Origin: Lewinellaceae bacterium
Lineage (GTDB): Bacteria; Bacteroidota; Bacteroidia; Chitinophagales; Saprospiraceae
Assembly: GCA_020636315.1 (NCBI GenBank)
Contig: JACJYA010000013.1
Location: 1 to 64,000 of the forward strand
Direction: 5' to 3'
DNA: 64,000 nucleotides
Below, piece after piece: positions 50,724-58,652 of the stretch. The notes under the pieces were generated by a model. It did not search any database. It was not told where the DNA came from and saw only the letters and a program-made list of their open reading frames with translations. How positions within the stretch are numbered: the first letter of the stretch is position 1; the number at the start of each line of letters is the position of its first letter. A program made the translations under genes and the position numbers.

Positions 50724-52544
50724 ATGAATAACAGCTTCTGGCGCCTGATGGGGTATTTGCGGAACTACAAGGCCAATGTGGCGCTCAACGTAGGGAGCAA
50801 TATCCTGACTGCGGTCTTCACTGCCGCCAGCATCCCCCTTCTGGTGCCCTTTCTGGAGATCCTTTTCGACCGGCGGCAACCGGTCATGGAAAGGCCGGAA
50901 GCCATTACCGATATTGACAGCCTGACGACGAGTTTCAACTACTACCTCAGCCAGCTGGTGCTGGAGCAGGGCAAGGAGGCGGCGCTGGCCTTTGTCTGCG
51001 TCACCATCCTCTCCGCCTTTTTTCTTAAGAACCTCTTTCGTTACCTCTCTCTTTTTTTTATGGCGCCCGTGCGCAACGGCATCATCCGGGATATTCGCCA
51101 GCAGTTGTTCGACAAGGTGCTGATCCTTCCGCTATCGTATTTCTCCGAAGAGCGGAAGGGAGACCTCATGTCCCGGGTCACCTCCGATGTACAGGAAGTG
51201 GAGTGGAGCATCCTCAACGTCCTGGAGGCCGTTTTCCGGGAGCCCTTGATCATCATCGGGGCGCTTGGTTTTATGCTCTATGTAAGCCCTTCACTAACCG
51301 TTTTTGTATTTGTACTAATGATCTTTACGGCGGTGGTGATCGGCGGTATCGGCCGGTCCCTGAAGCGCAGTTCCTCGGTGGTACAGGAGAAACTGGGCAT
51401 GCTGGTGTCTATCGTCGAAGAAGGGCTGGGAGGGCTGCGGATCATCAAGGGCTTCAACGCTGAAGGCTACCAGCGGGAAAAATTTTCGAAAGAGAACAAT
51501 GCTTATCGCCGGACGCTGACCCGCCTGCTCTGGCGGCGCGACCTGTCGTCCCCCCTCTCCGAATTTCTGGGTATCGCCACGGTGGCGGTTCTCCTTTGGT
51601 ACGGTTCCCGCCAGGTATTCGACGGGCGCCTGGCCGCTGAGACGTTCCTGACCTTTATCTTTGCCTTCTACAATGTGATCGACCCGGCCAAGTCGCTGTC
51701 CAAGGCCGTTTACAACATTCAGAAAGGCATTGCCGCCATGGAGCGGGTAGAGCGCGTACTCGATGCCGAGGTGAGCATCAGGGAAAAAAGCAATGCCCTG
51801 CCGGCCGGCAGTTTCCGGGACAAGATCGAGTATCGCAATGTCAGTTTCACCTACCGGGCGGATGAAGGGCCGGTGCTGCAAAATATTAATCTAGAGATCC
51901 CCCGCGGGCAGGTGGTTGCCCTTGTCGGAGCCTCCGGCGCCGGAAAATCGACCCTCGTGGACCTGCTTCCCCGCTTTTATGATGTGACCCAGGGTTCCAT
52001 TTACCTGGATGGGCGCGATATTCGCGATTACCAACTGCATTCTCTGCGCCACCTCATGGGTATTGTCACCCAGGAGGCCATCCTTTTCAACGATACCATC
52101 TATAACAATATCGTTTTCGGGATGGAAGGCGTTAAGCAGGAGGACGTAGAGCGCGCCGCCCGCGTGGCCAACGCCCACGATTTCATCATGGCCACGGAAC
52201 AGGGCTATAACACCAACATCGGAGACCGGGGAGGCAAACTCAGCGGGGGCCAGCGGCAACGCCTGACCATCGCACGGGCCATACTGAAAAACCCACCCAT
52301 CCTCATCCTGGATGAGGCCACCTCAGCCCTCGATTCAGAATCGGAAAAGCTGGTGCAGCAGGCCCTGCTGGAATTGATGAAAAACAGGACTTCCATCGTC
52401 ATCGCTCACCGCCTGTCAACCATTCAGCACGCTGATGAGATCGTCGTTATGAAAGACGGCCACATCATTGAGCGGGGTACCCACGAAGCACTGCTCCGAA
52501 AGGCCGGGGAGTACCAGAAACTGGTCGAGCTGCAGGCGTTTTGA
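50724..52544 (+). CDS. MsbA-like ABC exporter
   Basis: About 606 aa; the Met at 50724 begins a typical N-terminus. Six membrane helices (about 20-310) precede an ATPase domain with Walker A GASGAGKST, signature LSGGQRQR, Walker B ILILDEATSALD and a switch His (IAHRLST). The family exports lipids such as lipid A or drugs; the substrate is not determined. Confidence 0.93.
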   Translation: MNNSFWRLMGYLRNYKANVALNVGSNILTAVFTAASIPLLVPFLEILFDRRQPVMERPEAITDIDSLTTSFNYYLSQLVLEQGKEAALAFVCVTILSAFFLKNLFRYLSLFFMAPVRNGIIRDIRQQLFDKVLILPLSYFSEERKGDLMSRVTSDVQEVEWSILNVLEAVFREPLIIIGALGFMLYVSPSLTVFVFVLMIFTAVVIGGIGRSLKRSSSVVQEKLGMLVSIVEEGLGGLRIIKGFNAEGYQREKFSKENNAYRRTLTRLLWRRDLSSPLSEFLGIATVAVLLWYGSRQVFDGRLAAETFLTFIFAFYNVIDPAKSLSKAVYNIQKGIAAMERVERVLDAEVSIREKSNALPAGSFRDKIEYRNVSFTYRADEGPVLQNINLEIPRGQVVALVGASGAGKSTLVDLLPRFYDVTQGSIYLDGRDIRDYQLHSLRHLMGIVTQEAILFNDTIYNNIVFGMEGVKQEDVERAARVANAHDFIMATEQGYNTNIGDRGGKLSGGQRQRLTIARAILKNPPILILDEATSALDSESEKLVQQALLELMKNRTSIVIAHRLSTIQHADEIVVMKDGHIIERGTHEALLRKAGEYQKLVELQAF

Positions 52545-52715
52545 GGAGGGGAGCGTTGATCTTCGCGGGGCGCATGACTCATGCCTGAGGCGAAAATTTG
52601 TTGGTGCTTTTGATCCATTCATATCGATAAGTATTGGCAGAGACGACGACTAAACGAAGTCTGCATGCACCCAGAAACCCAATAACCCAGTAACCCAGAA
52701 ACCCAATAACCCCCT
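52545..52715. repeat. Short AACCCA repeats
   Basis: Between about 52670 and 52725 the sequence is built of irregular AACCCAGA / AACCCAAT / AACCCAGT units. No gene or terminator is seen. Confidence 0.45.
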
Positions 52716-53525
52716 CTAACCCCTAAACACCAGCAGCGGAACCTTAGCGTGAAAAGCCATCTGCTTGGTAAAACTCGTATGGAACAGGCGTTCCCAGAGG
52801 CGCCGGTTGGGAATGAACAGGGCCAGGATGTCGATCTGGTTCTCCGTTACGAACTCATCGAGGCCTTCGGCCACAGAACGGCTGCCCACCACTGAAAAAT
52901 CCGTAAACGGGAAGGGGTAATTTTCAACCATAACATAGTCTTCCATACTACCGGCCACCGCTTTGGTGTCGATATGGACAAAGTGGATGGCGCTGCCCAG
53001 CTTGCCGGCAAACTCCATGAGCTGTTCGACAGCGTGCTCGTCACTGGGTTCGAAGTCGGTGGCGTAGGCAATGTGGCTGATGGGTTGAAAATCGGCGCCT
53101 TCCGGGATAGCGAGCACCGGGCAGGGCGCATGCATCATGGTGTGGGTAGTGACGCTGCCCATCATTTTTTCGATGGCGTTGCGTTCTCCCTTGGTGCCCA
53201 TCACAATGAGGTTGTACCCTTCATCTTCCGCCTTATCGATAACTTCCTGATATACAAATATGCCGTACTCGGCTTTGAGTTCGCCAATAGCCCGGGGGGA
53301 GCACTCACTGGTGAATTCCCGAAGGTGGGCCTCCACGCTCTGCTTTTTCTCGCTGAGCATGCGCTCTATGTAATCAGCCGGCACCCGGCTGGCATCGTTG
53401 AGGGGAAGGTGGTAAACATTCATTACATCCACCCTGGCTTCCAGGGCTTCCGCCAACCTTACCGCATACCTGAAGGCATTACTGGCAGTTTCTGAGAAAT
53501 CAGTTGGAAACAATATTTTTTTCAT
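52716..53525 (-). CDS. Universal stress protein (tandem USP domains)
   Basis: 269 aa. The first USP domain (about 1-142) carries the ATP-binding signature G-2x-G-9x-GS (GTKG ... MGS); the second (about 150-269) is degenerate. It is the second gene of a two-gene unit (39-bp gap) with the USP at 53565, and presumably shares the FNR-type promoter at 54511-54575. Confidence 0.9.
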   Translation of the reverse strand: MKKILFPTDFSETASNAFRYAVRLAEALEARVDVMNVYHLPLNDASRVPADYIERMLSEKKQSVEAHLREFTSECSPRAIGELKAEYGIFVYQEVIDKAEDEGYNLIVMGTKGERNAIEKMMGSVTTHTMMHAPCPVLAIPEGADFQPISHIAYATDFEPSDEHAVEQLMEFAGKLGSAIHFVHIDTKAVAGSMEDYVMVENYPFPFTDFSVVGSRSVAEGLDEFVTENQIDILALFIPNRRLWERLFHTSFTKQMAFHAKVPLLVFRG

Positions 53526-53564
53526 GGGCTTATTCTTTTGACATTTTGCAGAAATGGCGCCTTG

Positions 53565-54422
53565 TTACTTCACAGTTGCAGGCTGTTTTTCAAAGTCAAT
53601 ACTCAAAACGGGAATGCTGGAGTGGTTGATGAGGGCTTCCACGTTGCTGCCGATCAGCATGCGTTTCAGCGGGTGCCGGTGGTGGTTGGAGATGCCGATC
53701 AGTTTGGCCCCGACCTCTTCGGCGAAAGCCCGGATGCCCCGCTCTACGTTGAAATTGCGGTGAATGTGCGTCTCGCAGCGGAAAGGAGCACACAGGCTCC
53801 GGAACTCCTCCATGGCCTCGTGGCTGAGAAAATAAGGAGGATCCAGCAGGGACGAAGTATGGATCTCCACCAGGTGCACCTCCGGAACGAAGTGTTTCAC
53901 AAAGTCTTTAAATTTAAGGAAAGGTTCCCGCTCGTTCTCGTGAAAGCTGGAAGCGAAGACCACTTTGTCAAAGTTCACTTCTTCTATCGGGTCTTTGATC
54001 ACAAGGGTAGGGCGGTGGACCTGCCTGACTACTTTCTGGGTGTTGGAGCCAACAAAGTATTCGTTTTTCCCACTGCTGCCATGAGACCCCATGACGATGA
54101 AATCGATGGCGTGCTGTTCGACATACTGTCTCACTTCTACTGTAAGCCTGGAGCCACAGAATGCCGTTTTGACTTCAATGTCGCTGTACCGGCTTCGCAG
54201 GTCGTTGAACAGCACCTCTGTGTTGTATATACTTTGCTGGGCTTCGGGAAGTTGTGCTCTTTCCCTGGCTGAAAGCAGGCTCCAGTTCTGGGGGATGTCC
54301 AGGCAGGTCAGTAAATGGAGGGTTGCCCCAAAACGGCGAGCCAGTTTGGCAGCTACCTCTGTAGCCTGAAATGCACATGCGGAGAAGTCGGTTGGAGCCA
54401 GGATGCTTTTCATCGTTGGCAT
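53565..54422 (-). CDS. Universal stress protein (tandem USP domains)
   Basis: 285 aa (Met at 54422; the Met at 54413 also possible). USP domain 1 (about 4-150) has the signature GSHG ... VGS; domain 2 is degenerate. It is the first gene of the USP-USP unit. The promoter region ahead carries two FNR-type boxes. USPs of this type accompany hypoxia, nitrosative stress and stasis in other bacteria. Confidence 0.9.
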   Translation of the reverse strand: MPTMKSILAPTDFSACAFQATEVAAKLARRFGATLHLLTCLDIPQNWSLLSARERAQLPEAQQSIYNTEVLFNDLRSRYSDIEVKTAFCGSRLTVEVRQYVEQHAIDFIVMGSHGSSGKNEYFVGSNTQKVVRQVHRPTLVIKDPIEEVNFDKVVFASSFHENEREPFLKFKDFVKHFVPEVHLVEIHTSSLLDPPYFLSHEAMEEFRSLCAPFRCETHIHRNFNVERGIRAFAEEVGAKLIGISNHHRHPLKRMLIGSNVEALINHSSIPVLSIDFEKQPATVK

Positions 54423-54510
54423 GTTTTAGTTGTAAAAATTACAGCAGAAGAGTCAGGAAAGGGCATACCTGCAAGCTAAGTTTTTTGAACCTCATTCACA
54501 TCCTCTTATT

Positions 54511-54575
54511 TCAATTTATAGGGGCAGGGAAATATCCGGCATGATGTTTATCAGCAGTGCGGTTGACTTTTATCA
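54511..54575 (-). promoter_or_regulatory. Tandem FNR-type boxes of the USP-USP unit
   Basis: Proximal box TGATGTTTATCA (54542-54553) and distal box TGACTTTTATCA (54564-54575; inside GGTTGA...TCAACC) with centres 22 bp apart. At the position expected from the other promoters the minus strand reads TAAATTGA (54511-54518), a degenerate -7 box. Confidence 0.7.
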
Positions 54576-54582
54576 ACCGGAT

Positions 54583-54616
54583 AAAAAAGGGCAACCATCA
54601 AAAATGATGATCGCCC
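54583..54616 (-). terminator. Intrinsic terminator of the CBS-protein operon
   Basis: On the minus strand GGGCGATCATCA pairs with the complementary arm around a T-rich loop, followed by six T. It lies just after the CBS gene end and next to the boxes of the next unit. Confidence 0.75.
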
Positions 54617-54657
54617 CTCGTCCTAGTCGCAAAAGCCAATTTTAACTATGTCTCTTA

Positions 54658-55080
54658 TTAGGCCCCTGCCAGATGCCGGATGATATCCCGGCTGGTCACA
54701 ATGCCCACTACTTTTTCTCCTTCCACAACGGGAAGAGACTGAATGTTGTGGGTGAACAGCAGGCGGGCAGCTTCCTTGATGGCCGTACCCGGTGCAACGC
54801 TGATCGGGTTTTGCGTCATGAGGTCGTAAATGGTGATGTTCTCATTGAGCATCTCCTCATCTGCGCGTTGAAGAGTGGGTACTTTGCGGCCGTAGGCTTT
54901 CAGTACATCGTTTGTGCTGAGTATGCCAATGAGCTTTCCCCTTTCGTCGGCCACCGGCAGGTGGTGAATGTCCATCTCGAAAAAGAGGCGGCATAATTGT
55001 GTAAAACTCTGGCCGGTGTGAGCAAAAAGCACGTTTTTGCTCATGATGTCGGCGACGGTGTTTGTCATGGCCATTATCAT
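54658..55080 (-). CDS. Two-CBS-domain protein
   Basis: 140 aa made of a Bateman pair (about 10-70 and 80-140), e.g. HHLPVADERGKLIGILSTNDV and QSLPVVEGEKVVGIVTSRDI. Such proteins bind adenosyl nucleotides and act as energy sensors. Its start overlaps the end of the upstream 126-aa gene by 4 bp (ATGA-type overlap), so the two are one operon. A CBS protein in a hypoxia/dormancy-type regulon has a parallel in the DosR regulon. Confidence 0.9.
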   Translation of the reverse strand: MIMAMTNTVADIMSKNVLFAHTGQSFTQLCRLFFEMDIHHLPVADERGKLIGILSTNDVLKAYGRKVPTLQRADEEMLNENITIYDLMTQNPISVAPGTAIKEAARLLFTHNIQSLPVVEGEKVVGIVTSRDIIRHLAGA

Positions 55081-55457
55081 GTTCGGTATTTTTCTTTATA
55101 ATGCAATTCAGAAGCCCCTCCCTTGCGGTTTTGCTCGGCCAGGGTCCAGTGGTCGGTTGAAGTCGTTTGCATCCATAAGTTGCCGGACTTGCGGAAAACC
55201 TGCACGTTCAGGCCGAACTTTTCCTGAAAAACCTGTTCCAGCTCATTCACTTTCATATCTTTCCTCACGCGGATATTCCCTTCGGTATGGTTCTGGCGGG
55301 CATTTTTCAGCAATTGCTCGGGGTCGATGCGTTCCTGTATAGGAGACCCCTCGCCTTCGCCGTGCCGGGAGGAGTAGAATTCCAGTTTTAAGTATGGGAA
55401 TTTGCTGTTGAAATCTTTTTGAATATCTCTGAATGTTTTATCATCGGAAATTACCAT
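55077..55457 (-). CDS. Unknown protein of the stress regulon
   Basis: 126 aa from the Met at 55457. Longer frames would run through the promoter and boxes, so they are excluded. Two similar halves may exist, each with strand-helix elements (FPYLKLEFY and LNVQVFRKS). Polar, no signal peptide, family not recognised. First gene of the operon with the CBS protein and directly under a perfect FNR-type promoter; the leader is about 110 nt. Confidence 0.7.
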   Translation of the reverse strand: MVISDDKTFRDIQKDFNSKFPYLKLEFYSSRHGEGEGSPIQERIDPEQLLKNARQNHTEGNIRVRKDMKVNELEQVFQEKFGLNVQVFRKSGNLWMQTTSTDHWTLAEQNRKGGASELHYKEKYRT

Positions 55458-55573
55458 GGCTCTTGACTTTATAGGATGAAAGCACAAAACGGCGCCTCCT
55501 CGCAACACCATCCTTCTTTTGGCAAACCAAGGAGCTTCTGCAGCACCTTCTATCTGCTTTTTCCAGTTCAATC

Positions 55574-55638
55574 CAAAACTAACCTTTTGTAGGCCCGGCC
55601 CGGCTGACAACGGTCAGCACCGGGGTTGATTTTTATCA
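55574..55638 (-). promoter_or_regulatory. Tandem FNR-type boxes of the unknown-CBS operon
   Basis: Proximal box TGACAACGGTCA (55605-55616, inside GCTGAC-N4-GTCAGC) and distal box TGATTTTTATCA (55627-55638), centres 22 bp apart. The -7 box on the minus strand is TAGTTTTG (55574-55581), 29.5 bp from the proximal centre. This is one of the three best-preserved members of the set. Confidence 0.78.
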
Positions 55639-55652
55639 TCTTTGCTTTGGCG

Positions 55653-55686
55653 AAAAAAAGGGCCGTCAAAGTAATCTTTGACGGCC
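55653..55686 (-). terminator. Intrinsic terminator of the USP gene
   Basis: An 11-bp stem GGCCGTCAAAG / CTTTGACGGCC is followed on the minus strand by seven T (with one C before them). It terminates the USP gene ending at 55770. Confidence 0.85.
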
Positions 55687-55769
55687 TCCCGAAAAACTAA
55701 CCTCACTAAATAGAAAAAAATTCACCAAGCTATGATTCGTCTTATCGGGGCCGCCTCCGGTTTATTCTG

Positions 55770-56714
55770 CTATTTTACGATCAGCGTAGGGATCGTTTCA
55801 TCGATGGCCAGCAGCTTTTCCGTAACACTGCCCATCAGCAGCAGCTCTACCTGTGAGTGCCCTTTGGCGCCCATTACAATGAGGTCGGCCTTGTTGTTGC
55901 CGGCATAGTCCATGATGTGTTGGGCAATGCCGCTGCCTTCGCGACAGACCAGTTCTACCTTGATGTTTTCTTTATATTCTGGAATGTGCGTGTTCAGGAA
56001 TGCCTGGAAAGCATCCATGTGGTCCTTTTCCAGCATTTGCTGAAATTGCTCTTTGGTCTTCTGTATCTTGTAAACGCTGAGGTTGGGAATTTCATAAACG
56101 TTGAGGCATAAGATCTCGGCCGGTTCGAACAATTCCTGGTTGAGGGCGACGGCCGTGCGCAGGGCTTTGATGGAATATTCCGAAAAGTCAACCGGCACCA
56201 GTATCTTCTTGATCCGGGCCTTGGCCTTGTCCGGAATGACCAAAGCGTTACACTGGGCCTTGCGCGCCAGGTTCTTGGCCAGTATGCCATGCTGGCTGGC
56301 GCCGCTTTTCTGGCCGATGACGACAAGGTCTGCTTTTACGTCGTTCGTATCTTCCAGCAGTTCTTCGAGCGGGTTGCCTTCCTTGACGTCAAATTCGATA
56401 TGGATCGTATGGTCGTCCGTCAGCCGTGAACGGATCTTTCGCTCCATGCGGCTGATCACCTCATCGTTGATCTCGTAATTGCTGACCAGGGCCTGAGCCT
56501 CCCGTTCCATCATGGTGTTGAGGAGGTCGAACTTGGGCAGTACATGCAAAAAATACATGGCGCCGGTAGGGATCTCTCTGGTAAAGAAATCGAGATATTC
56601 CAGGATATTGTTGTCAGTTGGCCCCAGTTCAAGGGCAACCATCGCCTGACGGACCTGGAAAGGCTGAATGGCCGATGGTGATTTTGTCATAGGTATTTGG
56701 CTTAGGGACATCAT
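55770..56714 (-). CDS. Universal stress protein (tandem USP domains)
   Basis: 314 aa. Domain 1 (about 25-160) is followed by domain 2 (about 165-314), which has the ATP signature GAKG ... MGS. The predicted transcription start is about 27 nt before the Met at 56714. It is monocistronic, between an FNR-type promoter and an intrinsic terminator. Of the three clustered USPs it has the longest sequence. Confidence 0.91.
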   Translation of the reverse strand: MMSLSQIPMTKSPSAIQPFQVRQAMVALELGPTDNNILEYLDFFTREIPTGAMYFLHVLPKFDLLNTMMEREAQALVSNYEINDEVISRMERKIRSRLTDDHTIHIEFDVKEGNPLEELLEDTNDVKADLVVIGQKSGASQHGILAKNLARKAQCNALVIPDKAKARIKKILVPVDFSEYSIKALRTAVALNQELFEPAEILCLNVYEIPNLSVYKIQKTKEQFQQMLEKDHMDAFQAFLNTHIPEYKENIKVELVCREGSGIAQHIMDYAGNNKADLIVMGAKGHSQVELLLMGSVTEKLLAIDETIPTLIVK

Positions 56715-56746
56715 GATACGAACAGTTGTTAGCTACCTCACTTAGC

Positions 56747-56811
56747 CAAATATAACCTTCGCCGCAACAGGGCTAAATGATAATTATCAGATGAAGGAAT
56801 GACTTTTATCA
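56747..56811 (-). promoter_or_regulatory. Tandem FNR-type boxes of the USP gene
   Basis: Proximal box TGATAATTATCA (56778-56789, a perfect palindrome) and distal box TGACTTTTATCA (56800-56811), centres 22 bp apart. The -7 box on the minus strand is TATATTTG (56747-56754), again 29.5 bp from the proximal centre. Best-preserved member of the set. Confidence 0.8.
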
Positions 56812-56907
56812 GGAAGGCAAATAAAAGGATGGCTGAAACGGCATACAGAGGAAAAGAAAACGGCAGGGCAGGCCGGTGCAACAGCCTGGAGTGTTCATAT
56901 TTCAGCC

Positions 56908-57123
56908 TTATTTCTCGTCCCTGTCCTCATACCATTTCTCATCAGAAAAATTGTGTTTGCTTTCGTCTTTGGCGCGCAGCACGATGATCGCCTGGGCCAG
57001 GATCATTACCGGCAGGCCGATAATTCCCAACCCGATGACAAAAGGCGAAGGATAAAGGATCATAAAGAAAACCATCAGCATCAGGATGACAAAGATCCAT
57101 GCTGTGGCGGTGGTATAGTGCAT
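56908..57123 (-). CDS. Small membrane protein
   Basis: 71 aa from the Met at 57123. Two hydrophobic segments (about 7-25 and 28-48) and a charged tail (RAKDESKHNFSDEKW). Family not recognised. It follows the rhodanese gene by 74 bp and may share its FNR-type promoter. A hairpin (57151-57191) lies between the two. Confidence 0.65.
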   Translation of the reverse strand: MHYTTATAWIFVILMLMVFFMILYPSPFVIGLGIIGLPVMILAQAIIVLRAKDESKHNFSDEKWYEDRDEK

Positions 57124-57150
57124 GGTTTTGGCGGCGTTTGGTGAGTTGTG

Positions 57151-57191
57151 AGTTGATTGTTGTTGGTTTGACAAGCTAACAACAATCAACT
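57151..57191. repeat. 14-bp inverted repeat related to 27350-27398
   Basis: AGTTGATTGTTGTT (57151-57164) pairs with its complement (57178-57191). It shares the CAACAATCAACT core with the hairpin at 27350-27398. Confidence 0.65.
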
Positions 57192-57197
57192 GAACAG

Positions 57198-57509
57198 CTA
57201 TGCAGCTTTTGGGGCAACTTCGGCTTTTTCCCTGTCAATATCGAACCAGCGGCCCACATTGTACACCTCTTCGTACCCCAGCATTTTCAGCGACAGCGTT
57301 ACCCAGCCGGAACGAATGCCTTCTTCGCAGCACAACAACCATGGCAGGGGAAGGGTTTCCAGGTCTTTCAGGTAGTAAAGGTGCATGTCCCAGGGAATAT
57401 TGACGGCGCCTGAGGCATGAGCCAGGTCATATTCTTCACGGGAACGGACATCGATCACGGTGCCGCTGATTGCGTTGGGTATTTCTCGGATAAACATAAG
57501 CAGGAGCAT
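57198..57509 (-). CDS. Rhodanese-like domain protein
   Basis: 103 aa, single rhodanese domain. The active-site loop is in LLCCEEGIRS: the Cys before the Glu-Glu-Gly-Ile-Arg-Ser loop is the expected persulfide carrier. DVRSREEYDLAHASGAVNIP is the family's N-terminal motif. It may handle sulfane sulfur or thiosulfate. The promoter region carries one full FNR-type box and a half-box. Confidence 0.88.
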   Translation of the reverse strand: MLLLMFIREIPNAISGTVIDVRSREEYDLAHASGAVNIPWDMHLYYLKDLETLPLPWLLCCEEGIRSGWVTLSLKMLGYEEVYNVGRWFDIDREKAEVAPKAA

Positions 57510-57604
57510 TTTGGTGAAATAATAGCCCCGCGCTTGATCATAGCTTGCCAGACATTTTTGGGATGTTGGAGCCCGACAAAGGGCGGTACAGGGAAATAAT
57601 TATT

Positions 57605-57669
57605 CCAAAATGCGATTTTTTACCCGAAAAAACAGTGACGAAAGTCACCGGGGGGGGTGACAATTGCTC
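57605..57669 (-). promoter_or_regulatory. FNR-type box and half-box of the rhodanese operon
   Basis: Proximal box TGACGAAAGTCA (57636-57647, inside GTGAC-N4-GTCAC). Exactly 22 bp upstream lies TGACAATTGCTC (57658-57669), a half-site only. The -7 region is weak (GCATTTTG at 57606-57613 on the minus strand, offset by one base). Confidence 0.62.
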
Positions 57670-57675
57670 CGGCGC

Positions 57676-58587
57676 TTACCTCAGTGGCTTCACCGAATAT
57701 CCGGCTTCCCTCAAAAGGGCCACAACCCCTTCGTCACCGCCCAGATGGCCGGCGCCGACAGCGAAGAACGTGGGCTTGGCCTTCATCATTTTACCCATTA
57801 CCGGTATCCAGTTGCGGTTGCGCCGCACCAGCAGCAGGTCTTCGTAGCCGCCGATGCCGGATGCCTCGTCCTTCATCATGGCCTGCATGCCCTGCAGGTC
57901 CTGGTTCTTGTAGAGTTCCACCATCTGGGCGAACTGGCCATCTTCTGTTTTTTCCGACCTGATCGATTCGACCAGCATTTCAGCTTGTATTTTATAGGGG
58001 ATGCTGTCGAACATACTCATTTGATATTCAGCGGTTTCCAGCCCTTCGATCGGGAGCTTGTGTTGTTGCGCCATCTGCATGAGCTCCATTTCGTAAGAGA
58101 CGACCTGGCTGTCGTCGCCGTTGCCCATACTGAACATATCTTCGCCGCCCAGTGCAGAAAGGAACATGGGTTTGATCCGTTCCAGGAACATAAGCGGCAG
58201 GCCAACCGATTCGAAGTGTTCTTCCACCACCTTATAGTCCTCTTTACTGAGCAGGTCGCTCAGCGTGGTGTCGTTGGCCATGAAAGCCTTCATCATCAGA
58301 GGCATCAGCTTGGTGAAATCCATCATATCCTCCATATCGATCTCGAAGGCTACCTGCTGTGCCTTATTGAAAGAATTTTTGGTGGCGTCGGTCAGGAAGA
58401 AGTCTTCTTTTCCGATCATGTGAATGGTGCCGAACAGGTAGGAAGGTTGCTTTAGCTCGTTGCCGCTGATCTCCCAGAGCAACGCATTTTCCTCAGCAGT
58501 CGGTGCGTATCTGGATGAACTGGCCGGCTGCGCCCAGGCGGCTATGGCCAGCAGGGCAAAAAATATAGAATTAAAAAGTTTATGCAT
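57676..58587 (-). CDS. TraB/GumN family protein
   Basis: 303 aa with signal peptide (ends near WAQP). The N-terminal ALLWEISGNELKQPSYLFGTIHMIG contains the conserved Gly-Thr-x-His motif, and the C-terminal FFAVGAGHLGGDEGVV the second. These are hallmarks of TraB/GumN (TIKI-like) putative metalloproteases. It lies downstream of the 1174-aa gene on the same strand, but a terminator separates them. Confidence 0.9.
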   Translation of the reverse strand: MHKLFNSIFFALLAIAAWAQPASSSRYAPTAEENALLWEISGNELKQPSYLFGTIHMIGKEDFFLTDATKNSFNKAQQVAFEIDMEDMMDFTKLMPLMMKAFMANDTTLSDLLSKEDYKVVEEHFESVGLPLMFLERIKPMFLSALGGEDMFSMGNGDDSQVVSYEMELMQMAQQHKLPIEGLETAEYQMSMFDSIPYKIQAEMLVESIRSEKTEDGQFAQMVELYKNQDLQGMQAMMKDEASGIGGYEDLLLVRRNRNWIPVMGKMMKAKPTFFAVGAGHLGGDEGVVALLREAGYSVKPLR

Positions 58588-58611
58588 GTTTCGCTTTTTG
58601 ATTTGAATTGA

Positions 58612-58642
58612 AAAACAAAAAAACAGGCGTTCGGTTGCCTGT
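58612..58642 (-). terminator. Intrinsic terminator of the SprA-like gene
   Basis: On the minus strand ACAGGC / GCCTGT with an 8-nt loop is followed by a T-rich run. It lies immediately after the stop codon of the 1174-aa gene. Confidence 0.8.
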
Positions 58643-58652
58643 AGGAGTCAGA

